Virus record (IMG/VR): IMGVR_UViG_3300034118_001161
Coordinates: 1 to 33,494 of that record
Origin: a virus
Reading direction: 5' to 3' (one strand)
DNA length: 33,494 bases
The number at the start of each line of letters is the position of its first letter. The stretch's first letter is position 1. Made by a program: the position numbers and the translations under genes. The notes beneath the pieces are model-generated. The model was not told the origin of the DNA and did no database searches. It saw only the letters and a program-made list of their open reading frames with translations. Positions 1-9,100 of the stretch are shown piece after piece.

Positions 1-1
1 T

Positions 2-394
2 GCCACTTGGCTTGAGGAGAAAGACTGGGGTGCGTGGTGTGCTTCCTTCGTCTGCTGGTGCGTTCGTGAGGCAATGAGGTCGGCAGGCGTCAAGGAGACC
101 GCTGGTTTCAAGCGCCCCCGCACTGCGGGTGCTTTCGACTTCGAGCGGTGGTCTCTCGCCCAAGACGCCACCACCGCAACCCGTAAACCGGCTGGTAAAG
201 ACATCCAGCGTGGCGACCTCGTCATCTTTTCCTTCTCCCACATCGGCATCGCTCTCGGGCCTCCCGACAAGCAGGGCATGCTTCAAACCGTGGATGGAAA
301 CTCGAACGCTCGCGGTAGCAGAACCGGAGGAATGGTCTGCACCGTTACCCGCAATATATCTCTTGTCCGCTCCCGTATTCGTTTCACCATCTGA
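2..394 (+). CDS. NlpC/P60- or CHAP-like cell-wall peptidase, 5' truncated
   Basis: The frame is open from base 2, so the gene starts left of the window; 130 residues remain. Counting from base 2, Cys13 lies in a GAWCASFV stretch typical of the catalytic Cys of NlpC/P60 and CHAP amidases. His80 lies in SHIGIALG, the usual catalytic His strand, and Asn100 in VDGNSN fits the third polar residue. The order Cys, His, Asn and the spacing match the papain-like fold. The likely role is peptidoglycan cleavage, either as endolysin or as a virion-associated lysin; position directly before virion genes fits either. The next gene starts 5 bases after the stop. The ATG at 74 is internal, since the catalytic Cys lies upstream of it. 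Confidence 0.75.
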   Translation, partial: ATWLEEKDWGAWCASFVCWCVREAMRSAGVKETAGFKRPRTAGAFDFERWSLAQDATTATRKPAGKDIQRGDLVIFSFSHIGIALGPPDKQGMLQTVDGNSNARGSRTGGMVCTVTRNISLVRSRIRFTI

Positions 395-399
395 CCATT

Positions 400-1095
400 A
401 TGGCCGCCACCGATCTCTATCTCATCCGCAAAAACCAGCAGTGGGTCAAGTTCTCCGCTGTTCTGGATCTCGCCGTTACTGGCCAAACCACCGCCTACGG
501 GTCTATCACAGGGGTCGCTGGCACGGACGTTGTGACCATCCCCGGACTCACCGCCATCGACGGCATGGGTGTTACGCTCACGAGCCTCACGGGAGGCGCT
601 GGGCTGAGCACGGGCGTCAAATACTACCTCGTCAACTCCTCTGGTTCCACAGCCCAACTGGCGACGAGCCAGGGCGGCACGCCTGAGAACTTCACAACGA
701 ACATCACAGCCGGGACGCTCTTGGTGTCAATAGACGAGATACTGGTGTGGAGCGGCGAATACCGCGACATCTTTGCTTCAGCCGCCACTATCGCCGCAAG
801 CTCGGTAGCGGGGAACATAAGTTCACCATGCACTTACAGTGCCCCAGGAATGATTAGCTCTGCGGCGTTCGTGACAACCGCGACAATCGTACCGACTACT
901 TCTACCACAAACACTTTCACCCCCACCGCCGCCGCTTCTCAAAGCGATGAAACCGCGCACGAACCTCTTCGTCAAACGGCCCTCAAGCGCACCTGTTGGA
1001 AATTCGACTACGGCGCGGCAGCTACTCCGAGGTACGGGTATGCTTTCGTCATGGATGGCGACATCATTGCTAACAACCCACCGGAAACCGTGTAA
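400..1095 (+). CDS. Hypothetical virion-type protein (231 aa)
   Basis: I do not recognise the family. The protein is rich in Thr, Ser, Ala and Gly, with alternating short hydrophobic stretches that suggest beta structure, and has few charges until the last 50 residues. This composition is common in phage tail or decoration proteins. It follows the lysin gene after 5 bases and overlaps the next ATG by one base (TAATG), so it is read in the same mRNA. No Shine-Dalgarno sequence is visible before the ATG. A structural role is inferred only from composition and neighbours. Confidence 0.6.
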   Translation: MAATDLYLIRKNQQWVKFSAVLDLAVTGQTTAYGSITGVAGTDVVTIPGLTAIDGMGVTLTSLTGGAGLSTGVKYYLVNSSGSTAQLATSQGGTPENFTTNITAGTLLVSIDEILVWSGEYRDIFASAATIAASSVAGNISSPCTYSAPGMISSAAFVTTATIVPTTSTTNTFTPTAAASQSDETAHEPLRQTALKRTCWKFDYGAAATPRYGYAFVMDGDIIANNPPETV

Positions 1096-1928
1096 TGCCG
1101 CCTCCCGCCAGAGCACCGCAGCAGCCGGTAGGAGATTACTTCAATCTCCTGCCGACACCCAACCCGAGCGAAGTCATGTTTCGGGTCAAGCAGCCTGGAG
1201 CCATCTTCAAGTCCACGCAGATGCCTGCCCTCGGCACGCCTTTTAATCAGTGTGACATTCTTTCGGTGAAATCAGCAGTGCAGCTTCAGGGTTACGGCAG
1301 CTACGTCTATGTCATGTGCCGACGAGACAAAGAGAACATGTGGTTCTACTTCGGCAAGAGTCGCACGCAAGCAGAGCGGGACACTCCCTTCCGCACTTAC
1401 TACACCAAGCAAAACCATCCGTGGGACGCCGTGCTCGAAGACGTGTACCCCGTCCGAAGTGTAAAACCCACAACGGACATTCTCAGCGACAACACCAAGA
1501 TCCCCACTGTGGAGCCGGTGTACCAGATCCGGTACAAATACCGTCCGGCTGTCACCGTGAACAGTTTAGTTCGTGTTGACCTCTACCTCTCCGAAGTGCC
1601 GTGGGATCAGGCAAAGTTTCGTCATGAGCAGCCCATCCCCACCGACGTTCAAGGCAGTTTCGGCGGGCTAGATGTCAGCTTTCCTCGTTGCCTGCACGGG
1701 ACCGTGACTTTCCCCGAAGCGTTGGCAGGGGCGCAGGTGGTGTCGGGTGTGGGCATGGTGAACCCGCCACCGGGGCGTAACCCCTCGAAAATGGTCTTCC
1801 CCGCCACCAACTTCACCGACTGGCAACCCTACGTCCTTGACGACGAGCAGGAGCCTGTGGACGGGATGTACCTGCGCCAAAAGAAAACCATCCTTCCGCC
1901 AACCCAGCCCGAGACGGTAATAACATGA
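1095..1928 (+). CDS. Hypothetical virion-type protein (277 aa)
   Basis: The family is not recognised. The sequence has many aromatic and Pro residues and no membrane segment. The N-terminus is Pro-rich ([10 protein letters not shown]) and the C-terminus is a polar, Pro-rich tail. It lies between two virion-type genes, sharing one base with the upstream stop and four bases (ATGA) with the downstream collagen-like gene. Translational coupling to both neighbours is likely. Tail or base-plate function is an inference from position. Confidence 0.6.
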   Translation: MPPPARAPQQPVGDYFNLLPTPNPSEVMFRVKQPGAIFKSTQMPALGTPFNQCDILSVKSAVQLQGYGSYVYVMCRRDKENMWFYFGKSRTQAERDTPFRTYYTKQNHPWDAVLEDVYPVRSVKPTTDILSDNTKIPTVEPVYQIRYKYRPAVTVNSLVRVDLYLSEVPWDQAKFRHEQPIPTDVQGSFGGLDVSFPRCLHGTVTFPEALAGAQVVSGVGMVNPPPGRNPSKMVFPATNFTDWQPYVLDDEQEPVDGMYLRQKKTILPPTQPETVIT

Positions 1929-2563
1929 TCACGACTCCTCAAGGCAACTTTGAGTCAGACAGTCCTTTCCAACGTCGATCTCAGACGGTGGGGATGCCTG
2001 ACACTCGCGTCCTTCAAGGCAGCACAACGGTTCTCGGGCGGAATGAGTCACCGAAAGTGACGGCGCAAAACGTGACCGGGCTTCAAGGACCGACCGGGCC
2101 TCAAGGGCCGACCGGGACACAAGGACCGACCGGTCCGGGCGGGTCTCAAGGGCCGACCGGGCTTCAAGGACCGAGCGGGGCTTCAGGGCCGAGCGGGCCT
2201 CAAGGTCCGACCGGGACTCAAGGACCGACCGGTCCGGGCGGGTCTCAAGGGCCGACCGGCCCAAAGGGTAGCTTTGTCGAGACCCCCGCAGGAGTTTTTG
2301 AGCTTGCCTGCGCAGAAGGCACCCGCCCATACTTCTTTCACGTTCGCGAAGTGTCGGAGGCGGTGCCAGTGGAGTTCATGCACACCATCTCAGGGGAGCT
2401 TATCCGCTTCCTCTCACATGACGGCAAGCATGAACTGTGTTTGGGTGTTCGCCGAGAGTTTCCTGACTGGTTTATGCCAAGGTCTAACCACAACCAGCTA
2501 GCCCACTCAGTCAAGTTTTGGAATCAAGAATACCTACCCCCAAGCCAACGAGGACCGACATGA
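1925..2563 (+). CDS. Collagen-like repeat virion protein (212 aa)
   Basis: Residues 52-114 are 21 uninterrupted Gly-X-Y triplets, mostly GPT, GPQ, GSQ and GTQ, which predict a trimeric collagen-like helix. A 50-residue polar N-terminal part precedes it and a globular C-terminal part of about 95 residues follows, holding aromatic and charged residues. In phages such proteins are usually trimeric fibres or spikes on the virion surface; that role is inferred. Very few triplets carry Lys, and Thr and Gln take the Y positions, as in bacterial and phage collagens. Start and stop overlap neighbouring genes by 4 bases (ATGA at 1925 and at 2560). Confidence 0.8.
   Translation: MITTPQGNFESDSPFQRRSQTVGMPDTRVLQGSTTVLGRNESPKVTAQNVTGLQGPTGPQGPTGTQGPTGPGGSQGPTGLQGPSGASGPSGPQGPTGTQGPTGPGGSQGPTGPKGSFVETPAGVFELACAEGTRPYFFHVREVSEAVPVEFMHTISGELIRFLSHDGKHELCLGVRREFPDWFMPRSNHNQLAHSVKFWNQEYLPPSQRGPT
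2083..2272 (+). repeat. Gly-X-Y coding repeat with a 99-bp higher-order period
   Basis: The triplet-coding tract contains a near-identical 47-base stretch at 2114-2160 and 2213-2259, offset by 99 bases (33 residues), with one mismatch seen. This shows recent internal duplication and a tract that could change length by recombination or slippage. Confidence 0.75.
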
Positions 2564-3177
2564 CCACTTCAACAGGAGACAACGAAAACCCCTACACCGT
2601 AGCCATAGTAGCCATGGGGCCGAGTCATCGGGAGTACCTCGACAACTGCTTATCAAAGTCGTCGAGGCGTCAAGTGGCCGATGAGACGTGGGCGATCAAC
2701 GCCATGGGGGGAGTCATCCAGCACGACAGGCTCATCTGCATGGACGCGTTGCCGTACTTTGCGAAAGCCGCCCGGTCAGAGAATCCCGCGCTTGTTGGAT
2801 ACGGCGATTGGCTCTCCAAGCACCCCGGACCCATCTACGCGCAGCGCGTGTACGAGGGGTTCCCCGGCTCGGTGGAGTACCCTTTGCGGGAAGTCTTGAA
2901 GGATTGTGGGTATGCTTATTTTAACAGCACCGTCGCCTATGCGGTCGGCCTTGCCCTTCTGATGCGAGTCAAGCATCTGAAACTCTACGGTTGCGACTTC
3001 ACTGCGGGGCAGCATGCGGACGGTCAGACTGGCAGAGCTTGCGTCGAATACTGGCTGGCGGTGGCTTGCGGGAGGGGCATGAAAGTTACTATCGCCTCCA
3101 CCTCCACCCTCTGCGACCAAAAGGCGGGGAGACCGTTATACGGCTACTCATTCCCACCAAATTCAGATAGACTCTGA
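2560..3177 (+). CDS. Rossmann-like protein, MptE/DUF115-like N-terminus (205 aa)
   Basis: I chose the ATG at 2560 because it forms an ATGA overlap with the upstream stop; a TTG at 2518 is in frame but lies deep inside the previous gene. The N-terminal strand VAIVAMGPS followed by [11 protein letters not shown] and HDRLICMD resembles phage proteins related to the MptE/DUF115 group, which have a Rossmann-like fold and sometimes sugar-phosphate or pterin transfer activity. A later segment, LKLYGCDF, fits another core beta strand. No catalytic residue can be assigned. It is the only enzyme-like gene among the small virion genes, so it may act on virion or host glycan. Function is uncertain. Confidence 0.5.
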   Translation: MTTSTGDNENPYTVAIVAMGPSHREYLDNCLSKSSRRQVADETWAINAMGGVIQHDRLICMDALPYFAKAARSENPALVGYGDWLSKHPGPIYAQRVYEGFPGSVEYPLREVLKDCGYAYFNSTVAYAVGLALLMRVKHLKLYGCDFTAGQHADGQTGRACVEYWLAVACGRGMKVTIASTSTLCDQKAGRPLYGYSFPPNSDRL

Positions 3178-3224
3178 CGCAGAAACCCTTATTCTGGAAA
3201 CATCCTTTACTCTGACACACTTTT

Positions 3225-4265
3225 ATGGCCTCTGAAGCATTCCTACGTCGTAATCCCCGCTACCGCGAGGCGGAATGGAAGTCTCGCGGTCCGCGTGAAA
3301 AAAAGCCTGAGCCGGGCAGCAATCTCGACACGTTTCATCTTCAGAATCAAGGTTACTCCCGTGACGAGGCGAAGTATGCGGCAGCCGATCTGAGGGCGCG
3401 AGGAACGCGAACCGGGTTTGGCGGCAAGGGAGTAGAACCCAACCGCAACCTATCTCCTCGGGAGCGTCGCCAACTGGGTCTGGATCGTCGTCCCGGAGAA
3501 ACCCGCACCCCCTCTGGACCGACAGACGACCAGCGTAAATGGGCGCGGAGTTTCCGTGAGAGTCGGAGGCCGATCACCACATCCACGAAACCTACATTGC
3601 CGCCCACGGGCATATCCGCCGTGGACATGCTAACACCTCAAGTCTCCACTGCCACTCGCGGTCCCGCACCTGCGATGAACTTCTCCCGTTCGGCACTCGT
3701 CGAAGGTGCCAAGCAGACCGGCGATTTCAAAAAAATCCGTGAAGGCTTCAACACTCAGTCTAAGCAGGCAGGAACCGGCATGCGGATGAACGACCTTGGG
3801 GTCGCGACACCCATCTCCAAAACCAAAGTAGGCTCTGACGGACTGACGCCCTACGCCCGCGAAAAGTTTGGGCCTGCGGTTGAGGACATTCGTGCTCGCC
3901 GCGACTTCGCCACCGGCAAGTCCACGACCACTTCGGGCACAACAGGTCTGTCCTCCGGCATCAATGGCCCGGACGCCGACGAGATGACTCCTGACACCGG
4001 AGGTGGCAGACCCATGCAGGCCTCAAACTTCCGCCGCGAAATATCCAGCAAGTATGGCAGCGGCTCAAACGTCACACGCACTCCCGGTCAGGCCGGTGGC
4101 ACCATGACCGACCCTCTCACCGGCAAACCTGTTTCTATGACAGGCGCTCTTGCCGACCAATCGGCGGTGCAGAAGACCAAGGAGCCGGGTAGCACTTCGG
4201 GCGACGACTACTACGACCCAAAGAAACTCCGTCAGAGCATGCAGAATCGAAAGGGGAGGGTGTAA
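3225..4265 (+). CDS. Hypothetical disordered virion-type protein (346 aa)
   Basis: No family is recognised. The sequence is dominated by Gly, Ser, Thr, Pro, Arg and Lys with few hydrophobic residues, so most of it is probably disordered. A short charged N-terminal segment (about residues 1-60) could form helices. The protein is basic at both ends and ends in an Arg/Lys-rich tail. A 47-base gap separates it from the previous gene, the largest in the plus-strand block, and no clear promoter or Shine-Dalgarno sequence is seen there. Its stop abuts the next ATG directly. It may be a scaffold, linker or internal virion protein, but this is only inference. Confidence 0.55.
   Translation: MASEAFLRRNPRYREAEWKSRGPREKKPEPGSNLDTFHLQNQGYSRDEAKYAAADLRARGTRTGFGGKGVEPNRNLSPRERRQLGLDRRPGETRTPSGPTDDQRKWARSFRESRRPITTSTKPTLPPTGISAVDMLTPQVSTATRGPAPAMNFSRSALVEGAKQTGDFKKIREGFNTQSKQAGTGMRMNDLGVATPISKTKVGSDGLTPYAREKFGPAVEDIRARRDFATGKSTTTSGTTGLSSGINGPDADEMTPDTGGGRPMQASNFRREISSKYGSGSNVTRTPGQAGGTMTDPLTGKPVSMTGALADQSAVQKTKEPGSTSGDDYYDPKKLRQSMQNRKGRV
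4253..4260 (+). promoter_or_regulatory. Strong Shine-Dalgarno sequence before the 4266 gene
   Basis: GGGGAGGG ends 5 bases before the ATG at 4266. It is the only clear ribosome-binding site among plus-strand starts, where other genes rely on stop/start overlap or show no recognisable site. It suggests that this product is needed in higher or independently set amounts. Confidence 0.6.
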
Positions 4266-5204
4266 ATGGACACCCGCCTCACACTCGCCGACGTTCGCCC
4301 GATTTTGGGGCCGATGATCAACTCGTCGGACCTGAATGACCCGTTGATCCTGCAAAGAATCAACGAGGGCGAGGAACGGCTCATCAACAGTGGTAAGTGG
4401 AAGGGCTGCATTGTCACCCTTCGGTTCGAGTCCTCCTCCGGGTTCGTCACGATGCCTTATAACTTTGCCGCTGCTTTGGCGTTGACGTATGACCGCTACC
4501 CTTTTCCCATCTTCACGCAGTTCCACCAGTACGTCGAAGAAGGTCCGGGCAAGATGGACGAGGCGCTCAACTGGCCCGGCATCCTCATCGACCTCGGCGA
4601 CGGGTATTGCACACAAGCCGACATCCCGGCTGCGGGAGTCGTCCGCATCTACTCCTCGGCGCTCGACAACGGTGACGTGGTGCGTGTGTATGGAAACCTC
4701 AACGGTGTCACGGTGTATGATTCGAGCGGCAATGAAGGCGAAGCGGTGACGCTCGCCGCCCCGTTCGTCGCTACCACCAACCAGTTCACCGAGATCACCG
4801 GCTTCACCAAACCGCTCACCACGGCACGGGTGTATGCCAAAAGTTGGGACGGTGTCACTGAGACGTTGGTGGGAACCTACCAGCCGAACGAAACGAGGCC
4901 GTGCTATCGTCGCTACCAGACCGGAGTGGCGGAGAAAGAAATCCGTCTCATCTGCCATCGCCGGTTCATCCCCACGGTTGCTGAGACCGACTGGATCATT
5001 CCCGGCAACATCTCTGCTTTGCGAGCGATCATACAGTCACTCCTCTTTGAGGATGCTTCCGACATGGACGCTGCCGACGCCTCATTTGCCAGAGCCATCA
5101 GTTTCCTCAACGACGAGGCCAAGACTTTCCGTGGAGGCGGTCGCGCCACTCTCAACACCAACCCGACTCCGTGGACAGCCACACTGAGCCAAAACGTGAC
5201 CTGA
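4266..5204 (+). CDS. Putative head-tail adaptor or tail-tube-like virion protein (312 aa)
   Basis: The N-terminal 50 residues, with LADVRPILGPMI and LILQRINEGEERLINSGKW, resemble a group of phage virion proteins that sit at the portal-tail junction, in which a helix with the pattern N-E-x-x-x-R-L precedes a beta-rich middle. The middle section (about residues 115-230) has regular hydrophobic alternation and the C-terminal third returns to helix. That split helical/beta/helical pattern is typical of podovirus adaptors. The match is from memory of the pattern, not a search. It has a strong Shine-Dalgarno site, and the next gene begins one base after its stop. Confidence 0.45.
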   Translation: MDTRLTLADVRPILGPMINSSDLNDPLILQRINEGEERLINSGKWKGCIVTLRFESSSGFVTMPYNFAAALALTYDRYPFPIFTQFHQYVEEGPGKMDEALNWPGILIDLGDGYCTQADIPAAGVVRIYSSALDNGDVVRVYGNLNGVTVYDSSGNEGEAVTLAAPFVATTNQFTEITGFTKPLTTARVYAKSWDGVTETLVGTYQPNETRPCYRRYQTGVAEKEIRLICHRRFIPTVAETDWIIPGNISALRAIIQSLLFEDASDMDAADASFARAISFLNDEAKTFRGGGRATLNTNPTPWTATLSQNVT

Positions 5205-5205
5205 C

Positions 5206-6108
5206 ATGGCAGACGCACTCACCAGATTTGGTCTCTCCCGCCGCCCCGCCAGCGAGTTGTTCGGAGAAGCCCCACGTCCGAAGCGCTCCTTCGCGTTCGA
5301 CATGCTTGGCACTCCAGATGTGTCTGCTCCGGGGTGGGGCATGGCTGCCCGTCGCGGTGTGGAAGAGCATCAAGCAGCCCTCGACGAGGAAGCGGCTATC
5401 GCGGAAGAACGGGCGTCACTGGAAGACAGGCGCATGGCTGCCGAGCGGCAGCGCGAAGCCGAGAGAGTGGCAGACAAGTTCACGACCATCCGCAATCCGA
5501 GCGCCCGTGAGAAGTTCTTCGACGAGAACGAAGCCGCCATGGCTGGGTCGAAGCGTTACAACCAACTCGCCGAAATCCGTCAGCGCCAACCGAGCTTCGC
5601 CGACAACGTCCTTGCCAAAAACCTCGCCAACAAGATCGACGACCCCGATGAGCGGAACGTGTTTCTTGGGGCGGTGGCAAAAGGGGCGGGCACGCTTGCC
5701 GCTCGTGAGGAGGCGGACCGTTTTAGGATTCGCCGCCAACAGGCAGCACGTCTTGGTGAGGCTGGCTACAGCCCCGACGAGGCAGACGAGATTCTGGCGA
5801 AGGGGGTCGATGAGGCCCGCGTCAACTATGCCATCGCGCAGCGGAAGAACGAATCGTCGTTCTCGAAAGACCCACAAGCCCGAGCATTGGAAAGTTACTA
5901 CCGCGTCGTGAAAGACCGTGCCCGAGCGGAGGAAAACAGGAACGGCAGCGTTTCTGATGAGACAGAGGCAGAGATTCTCCGCGTTTCGTCCCTGCTTGGA
6001 AGCAAGTACAAGATGATCGCCGAGCCTCCTGTTGCGGGCGCTCCGGCAGCCGCCACAGGGTCAGAAACGCCAGAGCAAAAGTTGAGAAAGAAATACAACA
6101 TCGAATAA
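5206..6108 (+). CDS. Coiled-coil virion-type protein (300 aa)
   Basis: No family is recognised. Residues of about 50-95 are Glu/Ala/Arg-rich with heptad-like spacing and should form a coiled coil. The rest is mainly charged helix with few aromatic residues, and the C-terminus is Lys-rich. The gene starts one base after the previous stop and ends 4 bases before the giant gene. A helical Ala/Glu/Arg protein next to a giant internal protein recalls small internal core proteins that pair with the ejection protein of podoviruses, but this is an inference from position. Confidence 0.55.
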   Translation: MADALTRFGLSRRPASELFGEAPRPKRSFAFDMLGTPDVSAPGWGMAARRGVEEHQAALDEEAAIAEERASLEDRRMAAERQREAERVADKFTTIRNPSAREKFFDENEAAMAGSKRYNQLAEIRQRQPSFADNVLAKNLANKIDDPDERNVFLGAVAKGAGTLAAREEADRFRIRRQQAARLGEAGYSPDEADEILAKGVDEARVNYAIAQRKNESSFSKDPQARALESYYRVVKDRARAEENRNGSVSDETEAEILRVSSLLGSKYKMIAEPPVAGAPAAATGSETPEQKLRKKYNIE

Positions 6109-6112
6109 TCCC

Positions 6113-9100
6113 ATGGCTACCAGCACTGTCACTGATTGGGATGAAATCGAAGCAGACCCAGACTTCTCTTCACTGCCGAAAGAGAGCCGCGCAAAACTGT
6201 TCGACGACTGGGAGAAGAAGTTCAGTAGGACTTTGTTGGAAGGTGCCGACCTCGACAAGGTCAAGCCCGAAGGGTTGAACCGCCTCGCCGCTACTAACGC
6301 TATCCGCCGCCGCAAACTGTCTGGTGAAGATGTGAGCGACCCCAACACCGCAGTGAAATCGTGGAGTGAGCAAAAGCAGGCGGAAGCCAAGCTCGCCCAG
6401 CAAACGCTCAAAGATTACGCCGAGGTCGAGGACAAGAAGTTTCGTTTGCGTGATGCGCAAATAATGCCCGGCGTGGATGAGTTTGGCCAGGCATCTCCAG
6501 AGTGGGACAGGGGCGTGCAAGAGGCTTCCAAAAACCTCAAAGCCGCAGAGTCCAAGTTTACGCCTGAAGCCAGAGCACAGGCACAGGCTGCGAGCGAAGC
6601 CCTTAAAGGGAAGCGCAAGATCGCGACGTTGAACGGCAACATCTACACCGACCCCGCGCTGGTGCTCAACAAGGAGGAGTTTCGTCAGCAGGTGCTCGAC
6701 AGCGATGCGCCCCCCGAAGCCAAGGCGTTGAAGTTGGCCTCGTTTCAGAACGAGAAGAAACGGTACTTGGACGAAGCGATCAACACGCTCACCAAAGGCG
6801 ATCCGCAGATTCCTCTCGCAGAGTCGTTCCCCAAGTTCCTCGAATCCAAAGGGTTCAATCTTGATCAGGAGATGGCGAAACAGTCCGAAGGAAAACTAGA
6901 CTACTCTCCCATCCAGAAGCAGCGCGAACTTGCGCAGGAGTACCTGACCAAGATGCAGGACCGTGGTTGGTTCCGCAAGATCGGCAGCGCCATCTCCACA
7001 GGTGTTGCAACCGGCATGCTCGACATCGGCACGCAAGCGGTTGGCACGGCGGCTATGCTGACCGGCGACGAGGAAACCTCGAAGGTAGCCGCAGAACTTT
7101 CACGCGCAAGCGGCGACATCGGCGCGGCACAAGGGCTTGAAGGTGACATGCAGGCCACGGGCGGCACGTTCGCCGGAGGACTCGCACGCCTCGGCACCAA
7201 CATGGCTCCCATGCTGCTTCCTGGTGGCGCTGTCGGAGGGATTGCCCGGATGGCCGGTGCAGGTGCCGGAGCAGCTACCGCCGCAGCCGTGGGTGCCTCC
7301 GCACTTACCGCTGGAGCACAGACCGCAGGCTCGCAGTTTGGCGAAGTATATGACCATCTCAGGCAGCAGGGCAAGACGCATGAGCAGGCGTTCGGCGTGT
7401 CACGCAATGCGGCGGTGCTTTCCGGTGCCGTGACGACCGCGCTTACCGCTTTGGGTGGTGCCACAGGTGTTGAATCTCTGCTGCGGCAGGGCGGCAAAGA
7501 CTTGGTCAAGAGCCGACTCGTGGCCGCGATGAAAGCGGTGCCGGGTGGGGCGGCTGCTGAAATTGCTGAAGAACTCCCCGACGAGTATGTCAGCCAGTTG
7601 GTGTCTGCCTTCGCTAAAGACCCGAACGCTTCGCCGAGCCAAGTCACTGACGAGTTCGCCGCCAACGCGCCAGACCTGATCCTGCAAATCGCCGCCCTCG
7701 GTGGCGCTGGCTCTGGAGTAAGCAGGTTCAAGGAGACGACCACCGACCCAACCAAAGCAGGGCAACCTACCCCCGACACCGACTTTGCCCAGCGTGCCGC
7801 GATGGAGGGTGCCACGGAATACCGTGCTCCCGAAGAAGCGGCTGCCCGTGCGGACATGCGTGCCGCTGCCGAGGAGGAGGTCAAGAAGGGCATCCCCGTC
7901 GAAGTGGAAGGCGTCACCATCGCCACCATCCCCCCGGAGTCGGACATGACGCCGGAAGACGTGCTCGACTTTGCCAACAGTCCCGAGGACATGGCAATGC
8001 TGGCTCGTAACAAGATAATCACGTTGCCCGAGGTGGTCGCTCCAATCGAGGGTGTTGATCCTGCGATCACCGAGGAGATGAACGCTCGGTTTGCGACAGG
8101 CAAAGCAACCGGCTTGGCAGACCAAACCATAGTTGCCTTGGAGTCCGCACAGGAAAAAGCGTCCCGCGATGAAGAAACCCGCTTAGAGCAGATGAAAGCG
8201 CAGGAGGAATTTGCGGCTGCAAAAGAGACCGAGGCTCGTCGCCAAGCTGCTGAGACCCTCGGCGTCACACCGCCCCCAGCCCCGACGCTGGAAACCCCCG
8301 AAGGCGCGGCACGCAACGCCGACATGCTCCGTCAAGCTGCCGCCCGTGCGGCAGGCACCGAGCGTGGTCCGCGCATCGGCTTTCTCCAACCATCCCCAGC
8401 CGTTACCACTGCAACAGAAACCCCCAGCAGCACGGCTAATGCTGCTGGGGGTAGCCAGGGTGTTCAGTCTGAATCGGCAGGAGGGTCATATCCTACCGTT
8501 ACCGAAGATATAGTATCTACATCTGATACACCGTCAACCCCAGTCTCTCCGCAAGGAGAAGCGCCGACGACCGCTACCGAAGGCCAGCCCATGCCGGGAG
8601 GCAGCAGCGAGTGGTCTCCCACCCCCGGCCAACCGGCTACCGCCAATATCAACGGCCAGAAGGTCGTCGGCACGGTAGGTCCGTCCACGGGCAAAGGTTT
8701 GGTGAGCTTCCAGTACGAATGGAACGGCCAGACTCAGAAGGCGACCGTTCGCCCTGATCGCCTTTCCAGCCCGGTTGCCTCACTCACTGATCCACCGCGA
8801 TACCAATACACGCAGGAGCAGAACACGCGAAAGATGGCGAAACACTTCCCATCGGCTCCCGGTGTTCACGCCAACCACGACTTCCGCAAATCGTTCGCCT
8901 CCATGGCAAAGGACACGTCGCTCTCACGCATCTACCGGCAGATCGCCCGCGTGATGTCTGAGATGCCTGCTTTCGCTAACATGGATCTTCACGTCGTCGC
9001 CGACGAGAACACGCGCTACGCAGGCGAGTATTCCCACAGCAACGGCAAGTCAGCCATCGCGGTCAACCTGCGGCAGGTCGGACGCGGCATGGTCGATGCC

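Noticed and set aside
4418-4434. GGTTCGAGTCC resembling a tRNA T arm on the plus strand
   Set aside because: The flanks do not form a stem and no acceptor arm or CCA is present; it lies inside a coding gene.
4065-4958. 297-codon minus-strand frame opposite the adaptor-like gene
   Set aside because: High-GC antisense shadow without motif, crossing a plus-strand gene boundary.
6901-8325. 474-codon antisense open frame within the giant gene
   Set aside because: It is Ser/Ala-rich shadow of an Ala/Gly-rich coding strand, with no motif and no ribosome-binding site.
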